DNA of 50,039 nucleotides from CAVOKN01 sp963696505 (GTDB lineage Bacteria; Pseudomonadota; Gammaproteobacteria; Burkholderiales; Rhodocyclaceae): positions 1-50,039 of the forward strand of contig CAVOKN010000027.1 of assembly GCA_963696505.1 (NCBI GenBank), written 5' to 3'. Shown one piece after another: positions 42,357 to 50,039 of this stretch. Under the pieces are notes generated by a model. That model was not told where the DNA came from. It saw only the letters and a program-made list of their open reading frames with translations, and searched no databases. Each line of letters opens with the position of its first letter. Position 1 is the first letter of the stretch. The position numbers and the translations under genes are program-made.

Positions 42357-43397
42357 TCAGTCTCGGCTGAACACCTCATTCAACTGCTGGGTGACGCGAA
42401 TGAAGGTCGTGCGCTTGGACAGTTCCTTGAGTCTGCGCGCCCCCACATAGGTGCAAGCCGAGCGTACCCCGCCCAGGATCTCCTGCACGGTGTTCTCGAC
42501 CGGCCCCCGGTAGTCGAGGAGCACCTGCTTGCCTTCGGCGGCGCGGTACTCGGCCACGCCCCCGGCATGGCGCTCCATCGCGGCGCGGGAACTCATGCCG
42601 TAGAAGCGCATCTTGCGCACGCCGTCGCGTTCGACGATCTCGGCATCACACTCGTCGTGCCCGGCCAGCATCCCACCCAGCATCACGAAATCGGCCCCGC
42701 CGCCGAAGGCCTTGGCCAGATCGCCCGGCGAGGCACAGCCGCCGTCGGCGCAGATCAGCCCGCCAAGACCATGGGCCGCATCCGCGCATTCGATGATGGC
42801 CGACAGCTGCGGATAGCCCACCCCGGCCATCTTCCGCGTCGTGCATACTGAGCCGGGACCGATGCCGACCTTCACGATGTCCACGCCGCCGAGAGTGAGC
42901 TCCTCGGTCATCTCGCCGGTGACGACATTGCCCGCCATGATCGTCACCTCCGGGTAGGCCGTGCGCAGCTTGTGCAGGAAATCGACGAACGCCTTGGTGT
43001 AGCCGTTGGCGACATCGACGCAGACGCACTCGATGGCATCCCCCGCCTGATCCTTCACGCGGCGGAACTTGTCGTAATCCGGCGGGTTGATTCCCATGGA
43101 ATAGAACGCGGTGGACCTGACGGCGAGATCCCGGAAGAACGCGAGCAGCTCCGCCTCGCCGTAATGCTTGTGCAGCGCCACCGACAGCTTGTGCTTGGCC
43201 AATGCTCGGACCATCTCGAAGGTGCCGGTGGCGTCCATGTTCGCCGCGATGATCGGGATCCCCTGATACCTGCGCCGCGAGTGCAGGAAGACGAACTCGC
43301 GGGCGATGTCCACCTCGGAGCGCGAGGTAAGCGTCGAGCGCTTGGGGCGGATGAGGACATCCTTAAAATCGAGTTTCAGATCCTGTTCAATGCGCAC
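42357..43397 (-). CDS. guaC: GMP reductase
   Basis: GMP reductase converts GMP to IMP with NADPH. The IMPDH/GMPR barrel is clear: LDFKDVLIRPKRSTLTSRSE, IPIIAANMDATGTFEM, and GIGPGSVCTTRKMAGVGYPQ, which carries the catalytic Cys. The absence of CBS domains and the length of 346 residues fit GuaC rather than GuaB, as does the segment AFYSMGINPPDYDKFRRV. Confidence 0.93.
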   Translation of the reverse strand: MRIEQDLKLDFKDVLIRPKRSTLTSRSEVDIAREFVFLHSRRRYQGIPIIAANMDATGTFEMVRALAKHKLSVALHKHYGEAELLAFFRDLAVRSTAFYSMGINPPDYDKFRRVKDQAGDAIECVCVDVANGYTKAFVDFLHKLRTAYPEVTIMAGNVVTGEMTEELTLGGVDIVKVGIGPGSVCTTRKMAGVGYPQLSAIIECADAAHGLGGLICADGGCASPGDLAKAFGGGADFVMLGGMLAGHDECDAEIVERDGVRKMRFYGMSSRAAMERHAGGVAEYRAAEGKQVLLDYRGPVENTVQEILGGVRSACTYVGARRLKELSKRTTFIRVTQQLNEVFSRD

Positions 43398-43746
43398 GAC
43401 ACCCTCCCGCCCGGCTCATGCATCGCTCCGGCGCGCACGGCGCCAAGCGCTTGCCCCATCTTGCCTCTGAACCCGCATGGCTCTCGATCCATGTACTTTC
43501 GTCCCTTCGGAAACCCATCATATCAGTTGCTCCACCGCGCTACGCGCGACCCGCGACGCATGAAACAGGCGTTAAATGCTGGTGCGGCGTCCGGCACAGA
43601 GGTCGTTCGTACATGGTGCTTCGAGTTCGTATTTCAGTTGGACCCGCGGCCTCACGAGCACGCCGCACTGTCGCCTGCGGATTCATGCCCTTGAGCACGC
43701 ACTTCAGACTTCGATGACGTGGGTCGCACGCCGATGTCGCCGCGAC
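43398..43746. other. Intergenic stretch, no gene found
   Basis: This 349-base stretch lies between guaC and the IS110 scrap. Open frames here lack protein-like composition. The later part probably contains the left end of the IS110 element. I see no hairpin or promoter worth naming. Confidence 0.4.
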
Positions 43747-43985
43747 ATGGAGGCGATCATGGAAGTCATTTATCCGCGCTGCGCGGGGTTAGAAGTGCAC
43801 AAGCAAACGGTAATCGCGTGCGTGCGCATTGCTGGTGGCAACGCACCGACGCAGGAAATTCGGACGTTCCCAACGACGACCTCGGGGCTGCTGGCCCTGG
43901 CCGATTGGCTCGAATCCTGGGACGTCGAGCACGTCGGCATGGAGGCCACCGACGTGTACTGGAAACCGGTGTGGCATGTGCCTGA
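43747..43985 (+). pseudogene. IS110-family transposase, N-terminal scrap
   Basis: MEVIYPRCAGLEVHKQTVIA begins at 43759 (an upstream Met is at 43747), and LLALADWLESWDVEHVGMEA then TDVYWKPVWHV follow. The DEDD first Asp (GLDVHK) is replaced by Glu (GLEVHK). After WHV the frame loses similarity and the DNA passes into an integrase remnant, so only the first third is present. Confidence 0.7.
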
Positions 43986-44263
43986 AGCACGCCTTGGGTC
44001 GGCGGCTGCGGGCAGCTCGGGTGCCTTTCGAGACCCGCCAAGTCCTCCTGGGCCACAAGAACGGCAGTATCACTACCCACTACAGTGCTACGGAGATTGG
44101 GGAATTGATCGAGGGCGTGAATCGGATCGATGCATCGCGATCGACTCCGATCCTGACAACGCTACGGGCGGCAAGCGCTCCGGCCCTGGGCAAGTCCGCT
44201 GCCACGGCCGAAGCGTTGCAAAGCGTTGCAGGAAAAAAATTAGGCCACCCGAAAGTGGCCTAA
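43983..44263 (+). pseudogene. Phage-type tyrosine integrase, C-terminal remnant
   Basis: The reading frame gives KHALGRRLRAARVPFETRQV then LLGHKNGSITTHYSATEIGE, with the integrase H-x-x-R, LLGH and catalytic Tyr (HYS). It ends at TAA 44261-44263. The N-terminal two thirds are gone and replaced by the IS110 scrap. The end lies 12 bases from a tRNA 3' fragment, the usual place for an integrase and its attachment site. Confidence 0.75.
44240..44263 (-). terminator. Terminator downstream of the tRNA-Arg 3' fragment
   Basis: TTAGGCCAC pairs perfectly with GTGGCCTAA around a six-base loop and is followed on the minus strand by a run of seven T. It also overlaps the integrase stop codon. It is the expected tRNA gene terminator. 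Confidence 0.7.
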
Positions 44264-44275
44264 GTCCTTGATTTT

Positions 44276-44320
44276 TGGCGCGCCCGGCAGGATTCGAACC
44301 CACGACCCCCTGGTTCGTAG
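44276..44320 (-). other. 3' half of tRNA-Arg(ACG): integration (att) site
   Basis: Read on the minus strand from 44320, CTACGAA is a seven-base anticodon loop with anticodon ACG. CCAGG, a GGGTC variable region, GTGGG-TTCGAAT-CCTGC (T arm), CGGGCGC acceptor strand, G and CCA complete the 3' half. The bases before the loop (GCCAA) do not pair with CCAGG, so the 5' half is missing. A break exactly at the anticodon loop is typical of tyrosine-integrase attachment sites. Confidence 0.75.
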
Positions 44321-44654
44321 TTGGCGATCATGTTTTAGTACACTGTTTTTATTAACGTTTTTTGGACTGCCCGTCCCTATTCCTTACCAGTTTTGCACCC
44401 CTTTTCGGGGCGAATCCCTAAGAAGTCCCTATGCGAAAAATGGCCCCTTTGACCCCCTGTCCACAAAATTTTCGGGTCGAAGACTCCGCTCGCAGAGCGA
44501 AAAAAATGCGGCTGTTCTGACCCCCCCAACCACGCCATTTGCGAAGGCGCGGCCGCTTGAAATGACTCTGAAACCTGCCAGCCAGAATGCAGGCACCCAG
44601 TGGCAAGTGCGGCGATGTAGATCTGCGGCGCCACTTTTCCGACGACGTTTTTTG
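44321..44654. other. AT-rich island DNA, no gene found
   Basis: Base composition drops here (TTTTAGTACACTGTTTTTAT, runs of A in the middle), unlike the rest of the window. Open frames lack protein-like sequence. It probably belongs to the mobile element whose end is marked by the tRNA fragment. Confidence 0.4.
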
Positions 44655-45011
44655 TCAGGGGAGCCTGGAAATGCGGATGCGCTCGGGCTGAAGCACGACG
44701 AAGCTGCCGGTAAGCCGCTCTGCGTGCTTGCCCACCAGCTCAAGTACGCGATCCCTGAGCTTTGCTCGCGCACTCGCCGCAAACCGAATCAGCACAACGC
44801 CCACGCTCTCGCGTCCAGCCGCGAACACCAGCTGCCCGAAGTCCTTGTCCTCTGTGAGCAGAATCCGGCGCTCGCGTAGCGCGACCTCCATCACCCGCTC
44901 GTCCTCTGCGCCGGAAAAGTTCTCCGCAACGGACAGCACGTCGAAGCCCTCAGCGCGCAGCGCGCGAACGGCAGCAAAATCGCAGCTTTCGTCGGCAAGG
45001 AAGCGCAACAT
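44655..45011 (-). CDS. DUF5615 PIN-like toxin
   Basis: MLRFLADESCDFAAVRALRA, GFDVLSVAENFSGAEDERVM and ERRILLTEDKDFGQLVF are typical of the DUF5615 PIN-like family, with Asp in LADES and TEDKDFG as metal ligands. Such proteins are RNase toxins of type II toxin-antitoxin pairs. It lies 18 bases downstream of a DUF433 gene, its usual antitoxin. Length 118 residues. Confidence 0.85.
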   Translation of the reverse strand: MLRFLADESCDFAAVRALRAEGFDVLSVAENFSGAEDERVMEVALRERRILLTEDKDFGQLVFAAGRESVGVVLIRFAASARAKLRDRVLELVGKHAERLTGSFVVLQPERIRISRLP

Positions 45012-45029
45012 CTCAAAGGCGCTGGCCGA

Positions 45030-45248
45030 CTAAACGATCTCTTCGTGGGCCAGCGCCTCTGCGGCATAGATCATCGCGGTGCGAATGTCCTCAGCCTTCA
45101 AATTGGGATAAGCGTCGAGCAGTTCATGCTCCGTCGCGCCCTCGCCGAGCTTGCGCAGGATCAGCTCTACCGGGATGCGCGTGCCGCGGATCACCGGTTT
45201 CCCCAGCATGACTTTCGGGTTGATCTCGATGCCCTCAGGCAGGGCCAT
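45030..45248 (-). CDS. DUF433 antitoxin
   Basis: The start at 45248 gives MALPEGIEINPKVMLGKPVI and GTRIPVELILRKLGEGATEH, a small helix-turn-helix-like DUF433 protein of 72 residues, with a good ribosome site (GGAGAAGG) upstream. The family pairs with DUF5615 toxins. Some longer frames would begin further upstream, but this start is best supported. Confidence 0.85.
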   Translation of the reverse strand: MALPEGIEINPKVMLGKPVIRGTRIPVELILRKLGEGATEHELLDAYPNLKAEDIRTAMIYAAEALAHEEIV

Positions 45249-45587
45249 GGTGCCTTCTCCTCGATTCTGATTGCCGTGCGAGTTGTCGCGCGGTACCGCC
45301 ACCAGCGTCTCGTCCGGCAACCGAGCTTTTTCCGACAGCCTGTTGCTGGTGATGATCTTGAGCAGCGCGTCCGAGCATCATGCCACAGTCAACCGCGCAT
45401 CACTCAGGCGGCAGGCGGTCGCTTCGATCAGGTGCGACGAACAGGGGCGGCCATTGCGCCGAATTCGCAAAGGCGCTGCGGTTCCCGCAAAATGAGCCAC
45501 GCCGATCATGCATCAATAGCCAGTTGAGAATGCCTGCGCCGTCATGAATGCGATCCGACGCGTTTCTTGGCCAAACGGGGTGCCCTG
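45249..45587. other. Intergenic island DNA, no gene found
   Basis: The stretch upstream of DUF433 has no reading frame with protein-like sequence on either strand. It presumably holds the toxin-antitoxin promoter; I cannot locate it. Confidence 0.4.
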
Positions 45588-45770
45588 ATGACTGTTCAAA
45601 TCCCTGGCGAGCTACTGGAGGCCATGCGCTCCGCCAGCGCCTGCATGGCGGATATCAGGGCGCTCGCGGGAAAGCTTGGCTGCCTTGCCACGGCGGAGAT
45701 CGAATCGCTTCTCCAACAGTTTGTTGACCACGGCGAAGACCGGGCTCTGAGCACAATGGCACTACCTTAA
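45588..45770 (+). CDS. Short hypothetical protein (60 aa)
   Basis: MTVQIPGELLEAMRSASACM and LAGKLGCLATAEIESLLQQF are helical and look coding, but I do not recognise the family. The end overlaps the IS4-type remnant by four bases on the opposite strand. It could be a truncated gene cut by that insertion. Confidence 0.35.
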   Translation: MTVQIPGELLEAMRSASACMADIRALAGKLGCLATAEIESLLQQFVDHGEDRALSTMALP

Positions 45771-46217
45771 GCGAGGCAGATGCGTGTTCGCACAATTTTT
45801 GCACGGGCGATATCGCGTGATTCGTTGAGCAGGCGATGTGGTTTTGGTCGTCGCTTGACGGCACGAGGCTCCACCCGATCCGGTCGCCACGGCAGGCGCA
45901 AAGATGCGACTGCCCCGCGCAGAGTGGCAAACATCCGGATGAAACTCTTTGTTGCGCTGCCTCTGATCAGATCCAGTAAGCTGTTGACGACGCGTTTGGC
46001 GCCGCTGAAGCTCAATTGTCGCGGCAGCACCTTGGCACAGGCTGCCGCCTGCGCCATCACGGCCCGGATTAAGTTATAGGCGAGGAAAAATGCACTCACC
46101 TCCTTGTGTACCATGTCCGGACTCTTGCAGCGCAGAATATCCATACCCATCACGCTTTTGATCGACCGTAGGTCCAGCTCGACATGCCAGCGCTGGACAT
46201 ACAGGGCGTTGAGTTGG
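45767..46217 (-). pseudogene. IS4-type transposase, C-terminal remnant
   Basis: Reading leftward, LNALYVQRWHVELDLRSIKS then MDILRCKSPDMVHKEVSAFF and LAYNLIRAVMAQAAA match the end of IS4-family transposases (the W-x-V-E-x-D-x-R-x-I-K motif includes the catalytic Glu). The tail RPKPHRLLNESRDIAR ends near 45767. The upstream part is missing, cut by the IS21 element that starts at about 46220. Confidence 0.75.
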
Positions 46218-46228
46218 GCTCCCCGGCG

Positions 46229-46273
46229 GCCACTTCAAATTCCTCCACTTGTGGCCAGGTCAAATTCCCCCAG
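46229..46273. repeat. IS21 terminal repeats
   Basis: GGCCACTTCAAATTCCTCCA and GGCCAGGTCAAATTCCCCCA occur five bases apart, differing at three positions, at the istB side of the element. These are transposase-binding repeats of the IS21 family. Confidence 0.7.
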
Positions 46274-46299
46274 GGGCGTGGACAGGAAGGTTGGGATTG

Positions 46300-47070
46300 T
46301 TATTCGAGATGGGTAGCTTTGGCAAGCCGGCTGGCAGCCTCTTTGAGGCGATAGCTCTTGCCGCGGAACTCCGCTAGCACGCTGCGGTGCAGGAGGCGAT
46401 CGAGGATGGCGGTGGCCAGTGCGGCATCCCCGAGGTATTTGTGCCAGTCGTCGATGATCCGGTTTGAGGTGATGAGCGAGCTGCGTCGCAGCTTGTAGCG
46501 CTTGTGCAGGATCGATTGCAGGGCGTCGGCAGCCTCCGCCGGGAGCTGACGGGCGAGGAACAGATCGTCGAGCACCAGCAGATCGGCATCGATGACGGGC
46601 TTGAGGAGCTTGCGCTTGTCATTGGGCGAGGCCTGCCCGAGGCTGGCGAGCAGCTCATCGGCTTCGCTGTAGATCACGCGTAGCCCCGAGCGCAGCGCCG
46701 CATAGGCGATGGCCTTGGCGACGTGGCTCTTCCCAGTGCCGGGTTGACCGATCAGCAGTGCGGCTTCGCCCTCGGCGATGAACTTCAGGGTATGCAGCTC
46801 GAAGCAGGTGCGCTTGGGGATTTTGGGGTTGTAGCCCCAGTCGAACTCCGCCAGCGAAGCGCGCTCCTCCAGACCGGAGAGCTGGTAGCGGCGCTCCAGC
46901 AGCCGGGATTGGCGCCGATCCAGCTCATCCTGGAGCAGGGCCGAGAAGGTCTCGATAAATGACAGGTTGGACGCCTGGGACTCGATCAGGCGCGTCTCGA
47001 GGGTGGCGCGCACGCCCGACAGGCGCAGCTGTTTGAGGGCTTTTTCGATTTCGATCAGGCTCATGCTCAT
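46300..47070 (-). CDS. istB: IS21 helper ATPase IstB
   Basis: IstB is the AAA+ partner of the IstA transposase. The P-loop GQPGTGKSHVAKAIAYAALR, the Walker B DLLVLDDLFLARQL and sensor segment SSLITSNRIIDDWHKYL are clear, as is the N-terminal FIETFSALLQDELDRRQSR. Length 256 residues is full. The start at 47070 follows AGGAGACCCTGAGCC. Confidence 0.92.
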   Translation of the reverse strand: MSMSLIEIEKALKQLRLSGVRATLETRLIESQASNLSFIETFSALLQDELDRRQSRLLERRYQLSGLEERASLAEFDWGYNPKIPKRTCFELHTLKFIAEGEAALLIGQPGTGKSHVAKAIAYAALRSGLRVIYSEADELLASLGQASPNDKRKLLKPVIDADLLVLDDLFLARQLPAEAADALQSILHKRYKLRRSSLITSNRIIDDWHKYLGDAALATAILDRLLHRSVLAEFRGKSYRLKEAASRLAKATHLE

Positions 47071-47360
47071 GGCTCAGGGTCTCCTGGACGGTGGGTAACG
47101 GGTGGTATCTGTGGTGGGGATGGGTTGGCGCTGAGGCTGCAGGGTGCGGGTTTCTCGGCGCCGAGCCTGTTGGGGCGGCTGTTCCGTCAAGGGCGGGCGA
47201 GCGCCTTTCTCGCCCGGGCGACAGCCGTACCCTTGACGGCGCCCGGAGAAGTACGCTCCTGGCGGGTCGGCAGGCAGTTCTTTCGGCTGCCGGCCTGCCT
47301 CACGGCGAGTGCGGGGGCTTGGGGGCAGCGCCCCCAAGGTCTTGGCCGGGCGGCGCGCAC

Positions 47361-48602
47361 TCATGCGCCGGGCTCCGAGGGTGGCGGCGCGAGCAGTGAC
47401 AGCTGGATACTCTGGGGGCCGCCGGCTGCGGGGGTGGCGAGCTCGGGCTGCGGGCTTTGCACGCTGTGGCGGAAGAACGCCGCATACTCGGCGGGGTCGC
47501 GAATCAGCTCGTGCTGCTGGGTCAGCGTCGAGCCGCCATGATCGAGCGGCAGTTCTGGCGCGCGCCCATCCAGGCGGGCGATGGCCTGAGCGAGTAACTG
47601 CTCGGCGATCGCGCGCACGGCCTTGTAGGAGTAGATCTCGCGCGCCAGCGCGCTGGCGGCGGCCTGCTCCAGGATGCAGGCCGGATAGCGCGGGTGTAGC
47701 CCCACGATGCCCCACATGCTCTTCTGCGCTTCCCGGCCACGGCGCTCGAACAGTTCGCTACACAGCGCGTGGGTCTGCGGCCCGATTTGCTCGGCGCGCT
47801 TGAGGATCTGATGGGTCTGCCGAGAGGGATTGAACACGCGCTCGGCATCGGGCAGCTTGACTTCGCCCTTGCGGGCGGCGCGCGCATGGCGGCGGATCAG
47901 CGCCAGCGTGTGCAGGTCGCGGATTTCGATCTCGTGCTCATAGACGCGCACCAACACCTCGGCGCCGATCGGGGCGGGACGCGCGGCATACCAGGCGCAG
48001 TCGACCTGAACGGTGGTGTCGTCCTGCACCGTGCGCACGCCCTCCTCGAAGTAGCGGAAGCCCTCGACGGGCAGCGCCCTGAGGTGGGCGCGCTCCTCCT
48101 GGAACATCTCCTCGACCTGGCGCTTGGCCCGGCCGTGAATGCGCTGGGCCGCCCATTTCTCCTCCCAGTGCAGGAGATAGGCGTTTTGCGCCTCGATCGA
48201 ATCGAAGCGCCGCCCCTTCAAGGCCGTGGCCTGGGTGTGCTGGATCGCGTTCTCCACGGAGCCCTTGCGGTTGGGATCCCGAACGCGGGCCGGGTCGGCC
48301 ACGACCGCGTAGTGGGCGAGCATCGCCGCATAGAGTCGGTTCAGTTGCGGCTCGTAGATGTCCGGGCGGATCACCCCCTCTTTGAGGTTATCGAGGACCA
48401 CGTACTGGCAGCAACCGCCGAAGTAGCGGAAGGCCTGCTCGTGAAGACGGGCCCACACCTGGCTGCTCGACTTCCACACCACCTGCCGGTAGGAGCGACG
48501 CGAGTAGCGAAGCGTCATCACGAACAGCCGCGGTTTGCGATACCGGCCGCCGGGATGAAGCGTGGGCGCACCCTCGCCATAATCGACCTGGGCCTCCTCG
48601 CC
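47361..48602 (-). pseudogene. istA: IS21 transposase IstA, N-terminus missing
   Basis: The protein begins in the DDE core with GEEAQVDYGEGAPTLH (first catalytic Asp) and continues CQYVVLDNLKEGVI (second Asp) and NRKGSVENAIQHTQ (Glu), so the catalytic triad is intact. The first ~130 residues with the helix-turn-helix are lost: a stop follows at 48606, exactly where the recombinase element starts. The 290-base gap to istB is longer than usual, and I find no gene in it. Confidence 0.85.
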
Positions 48603-48730
48603 TAATCAGAAGCTGCCCGTAATGCAAAGGACAATCCCTAAGCCGCTGAAGCTCGGCACTTTCTTTCGATTCTGCTTCGCATTATCGGCATGTGGGATCC
48701 TGGGGACCCATCTCGTTCGAGGAGGTCCCC

Positions 48731-49977
48731 GTGTCTGCTTCAACATGGATCGATGAGTTGATTGAGAAACTCCGGACTCACCTGAGGGCCGAGGGATATT
48801 CCCGTCGGGTCCAGGGGTGGTATCCCGCTCGCGCACGTCACTTCCTGGAATACTGCGACGCCAAGGCGCTGACGATCGAGGACGTCCGCTCGGTACACGT
48901 TACGCAGTTCCTGCACCGACAGTACCAGCTCTTCCGTAGACGCCACCGAGAGCCGCTGCCATTGCAGAAATGGCGCCATCGATACACTGGTGCCGTTCAC
49001 ATGCTGTTGCGCCTGGTGCGCGGGAGATGGCCGGTTCCTGATCCGCCTGCTACCGCGCTCGAAGCCTTTCATCGCGGCCTCGTAAACCAATACGATGCGT
49101 GGCTTCGAGACCTGCGTGGGCTGCATGCGGTAACGCGGACCAAACGGACGACGCACGCGCTGCGCTTCTTGAGCTTCCTTGGTCCCCGCGCCGACCAAGA
49201 GGGCCTTGCGCGCCTGGGCGCTCACGATATCGACGCGTACTTGGAGCATTGTTGTCAGGGGCTCAGACGCGCCTCCATCGAAGATTGCACTGTCTGCCTC
49301 CGAGACTTCTTGCGCCATCTGTACCGTAGCGGGCGAACCGCGTGCGAGCTCAGCGGCATCGTCATCGGACCGCGCATCTATGAGCACGAGCACATTCCCT
49401 CGGCACTACGTGCGGAGGAAGTGCGGCGAGTGCTGGAAGTGACTCGAGAGGATCACTCGCCAGTCGGTCTGCGCGACTATGCGATCTTGACGTTGTTGGC
49501 CACCTATGGCCTGCGGGCGGGCGAGATCGTCAGACTGCGCCTGGAGGATATCGACTGGAGGGGGGACATCCTTCGCGTGCACCACTCGAAGACGGGGACG
49601 TACTCCGAGCTTCCATTGCTGCGCGATCCGGGCGAAGCCGTGCTTCGATACCTGCAGAGTCGCGTCCTCCAAGCGCGCATCGAGAGGTGTTCCTGCGCAT
49701 CCAGGCACCGCACCGTCCGTTCAAAGACGGTTCGATCCTCAACTGCGTAACGAGCGCTCGTTTGCGAGCCGCCGGAATTACCCCGCAGGGTAGGAAGGGA
49801 CCGCACGCCTTTCGCCACGCCCGCGCGGTGAGTCTGCTGCGCTGCGGCGTGCCACTCAAGATCATCGGCGATGTCCTGGGACATACATCGGCCGCGGCGA
49901 CTGCAGAGTATCTGAAACTGGCGACCGAAGATCTCCGAGCTGTCGGCTTGGAGCTACCGAGCGGGGTGTCCCCATGA
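48731..49977 (+). pseudogene. Tyrosine recombinase, first of a tandem (RIT-like) set, one frameshift
   Basis: The GTG at 48731 has a strong GGAGGT site. The core-binding domain covers residues 1-200, with the catalytic domain after (SALRAEEVRRVLEV, DYAILTLLATYGLRAGEIVR with the first Arg). A one-base deletion near 49690 shifts the frame. The second frame continues FLRIQAPHRPFKDGSIL, with HAFRHARAVSLLRCGVP (H-x-x-R), IIGDVLGHTSAAATAEYLKL (Tyr). The stop overlaps a second recombinase start (ATGA). Overlapping tandem recombinase genes are the mark of recombinase-in-trio elements. Confidence 0.82.
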
Positions 49978-50039
49978 CCCGGATATCCCCCGTCAACGCG
50001 ACGCTCATCAAGCGGTTCCTACGGACCCACCACTTTCGT
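49974..50039 (+). CDS. Second tyrosine recombinase of the tandem set, cut by window edge
   Basis: An ATG at 49974 overlaps the previous stop and opens MTRISPVNATLIKRFLRTHH, running off the window. The start of a recombinase N-terminal SAM-like domain is plausible. Its identity rests mainly on the overlap and context. Confidence 0.5.
   Translation, partial: MTRISPVNATLIKRFLRTHHFR

Larger units (their letters stand above)
46218..48602 (-). mobile_element. IS21-family insertion sequence, left part missing
   Basis: The element contains istB and the 3' two thirds of istA. The end near 46220 has two copies of a GGCCAnnTCAAATTCCyCCA repeat (46229-46248, 46254-46273), the multiple terminal repeats of IS21 elements. 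The istA side is cut at about 48603, where the tyrosine-recombinase element begins. It has itself interrupted the IS4-type remnant. Confidence 0.75.

Noticed and set aside
44276..44400. Complete tRNA-Arg gene
   Set aside because: Only the half from the anticodon loop to CCA is present; no 5' strand pairs with the acceptor or anticodon stem.
47074..47715. Arg/Pro-rich minus-strand frame between istA and istB
   Set aside because: It overlaps the end of istA in another frame and has shadow-like composition, with no ribosome site or family match.

Overview
The window carries a complete oxidative (reverse) dissimilatory sulfite reductase operon, dsrABEFHCMKLJOPNR (21163-33775). The presence of dsrEFH and dsrL and the lack of dsrD mark a sulfur oxidiser that stores or passes through zero-valent sulfur. 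High GC, the neighbouring gene families (RdgC, DUF2788, DUF2189, PPK2, DUF1415) and the betaproteobacterial look of the proteins suggest a betaproteobacterium of the Thiobacillus/Sulfuritalea/Rhodocyclales kind. That assignment is inference; no rRNA is present.

Layout. 1-2050: decayed or frameshifted genes (lipoprotein remnant, ankyrin remnant with a long palindrome, cyclic-nucleotide-binding protein). 2073-15246: mixed housekeeping genes, including a CX3C-rich exported protein, PPK2, RquA (rhodoquinone synthesis), a periplasmic binding protein, RdgC, a patatin, membrane proteins, a NYN protein, a c-type cytochrome, a GalT-like enzyme, an FKBP-methyltransferase fusion and a diguanylate cyclase. 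15243-20952, minus strand: a hybrid PAS kinase, then a leftward sulfur-linked cluster read from 20952: a 77-residue unknown protein, a Cas6-fold protein, a tandem TusA, a cysteine-free DsrC paralogue, a 192-residue unknown protein and a TauD-like dioxygenase. 20953-21162: divergent control region with three CGGGTAG repeats. 21163-36124: the dsr operon, followed by a dihydrolipoamide dehydrogenase-like flavoprotein and uroporphyrinogen-III methyltransferase (sirohaem supply). 36225-38137: NarX/NarL-like two-component pair. 38208-43397: NUDIX hydrolase, small proteins, methyltransferase, DUF1415, radical SAM enzyme, GMP reductase. 41189-50039 becomes a mobile-DNA zone: IS110 scraps, an integrase remnant beside the 3' half of a tRNA-Arg(ACG) gene (an attachment site), a DUF433/DUF5615 toxin-antitoxin pair, an IS4-type remnant, a truncated IS21 element and the start of a tandem tyrosine-recombinase (RIT-like) element that runs off the window.

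How it works together. TusA, DsrEFH and DsrC relay persulfide sulfur to DsrAB, which oxidises it to sulfite. DsrL couples to NAD(P), and the DsrMKJOP membrane complex reoxidises DsrC and feeds electrons to quinone. DsrN and the methyltransferase supply sirohaem amide. The divergent cluster repeats the relay theme (TusA, DsrC-like) but joins it to an orphan Cas6-fold protein with no CRISPR array in sight. This is the strongest candidate for an undescribed system.

Several otherwise intact genes (rdgC, patatin, diguanylate cyclase, cyclic-nucleotide-binding protein, recombinase) each contain one single-base indel. This may be sequencing error rather than biology, so they are marked as frameshifted.
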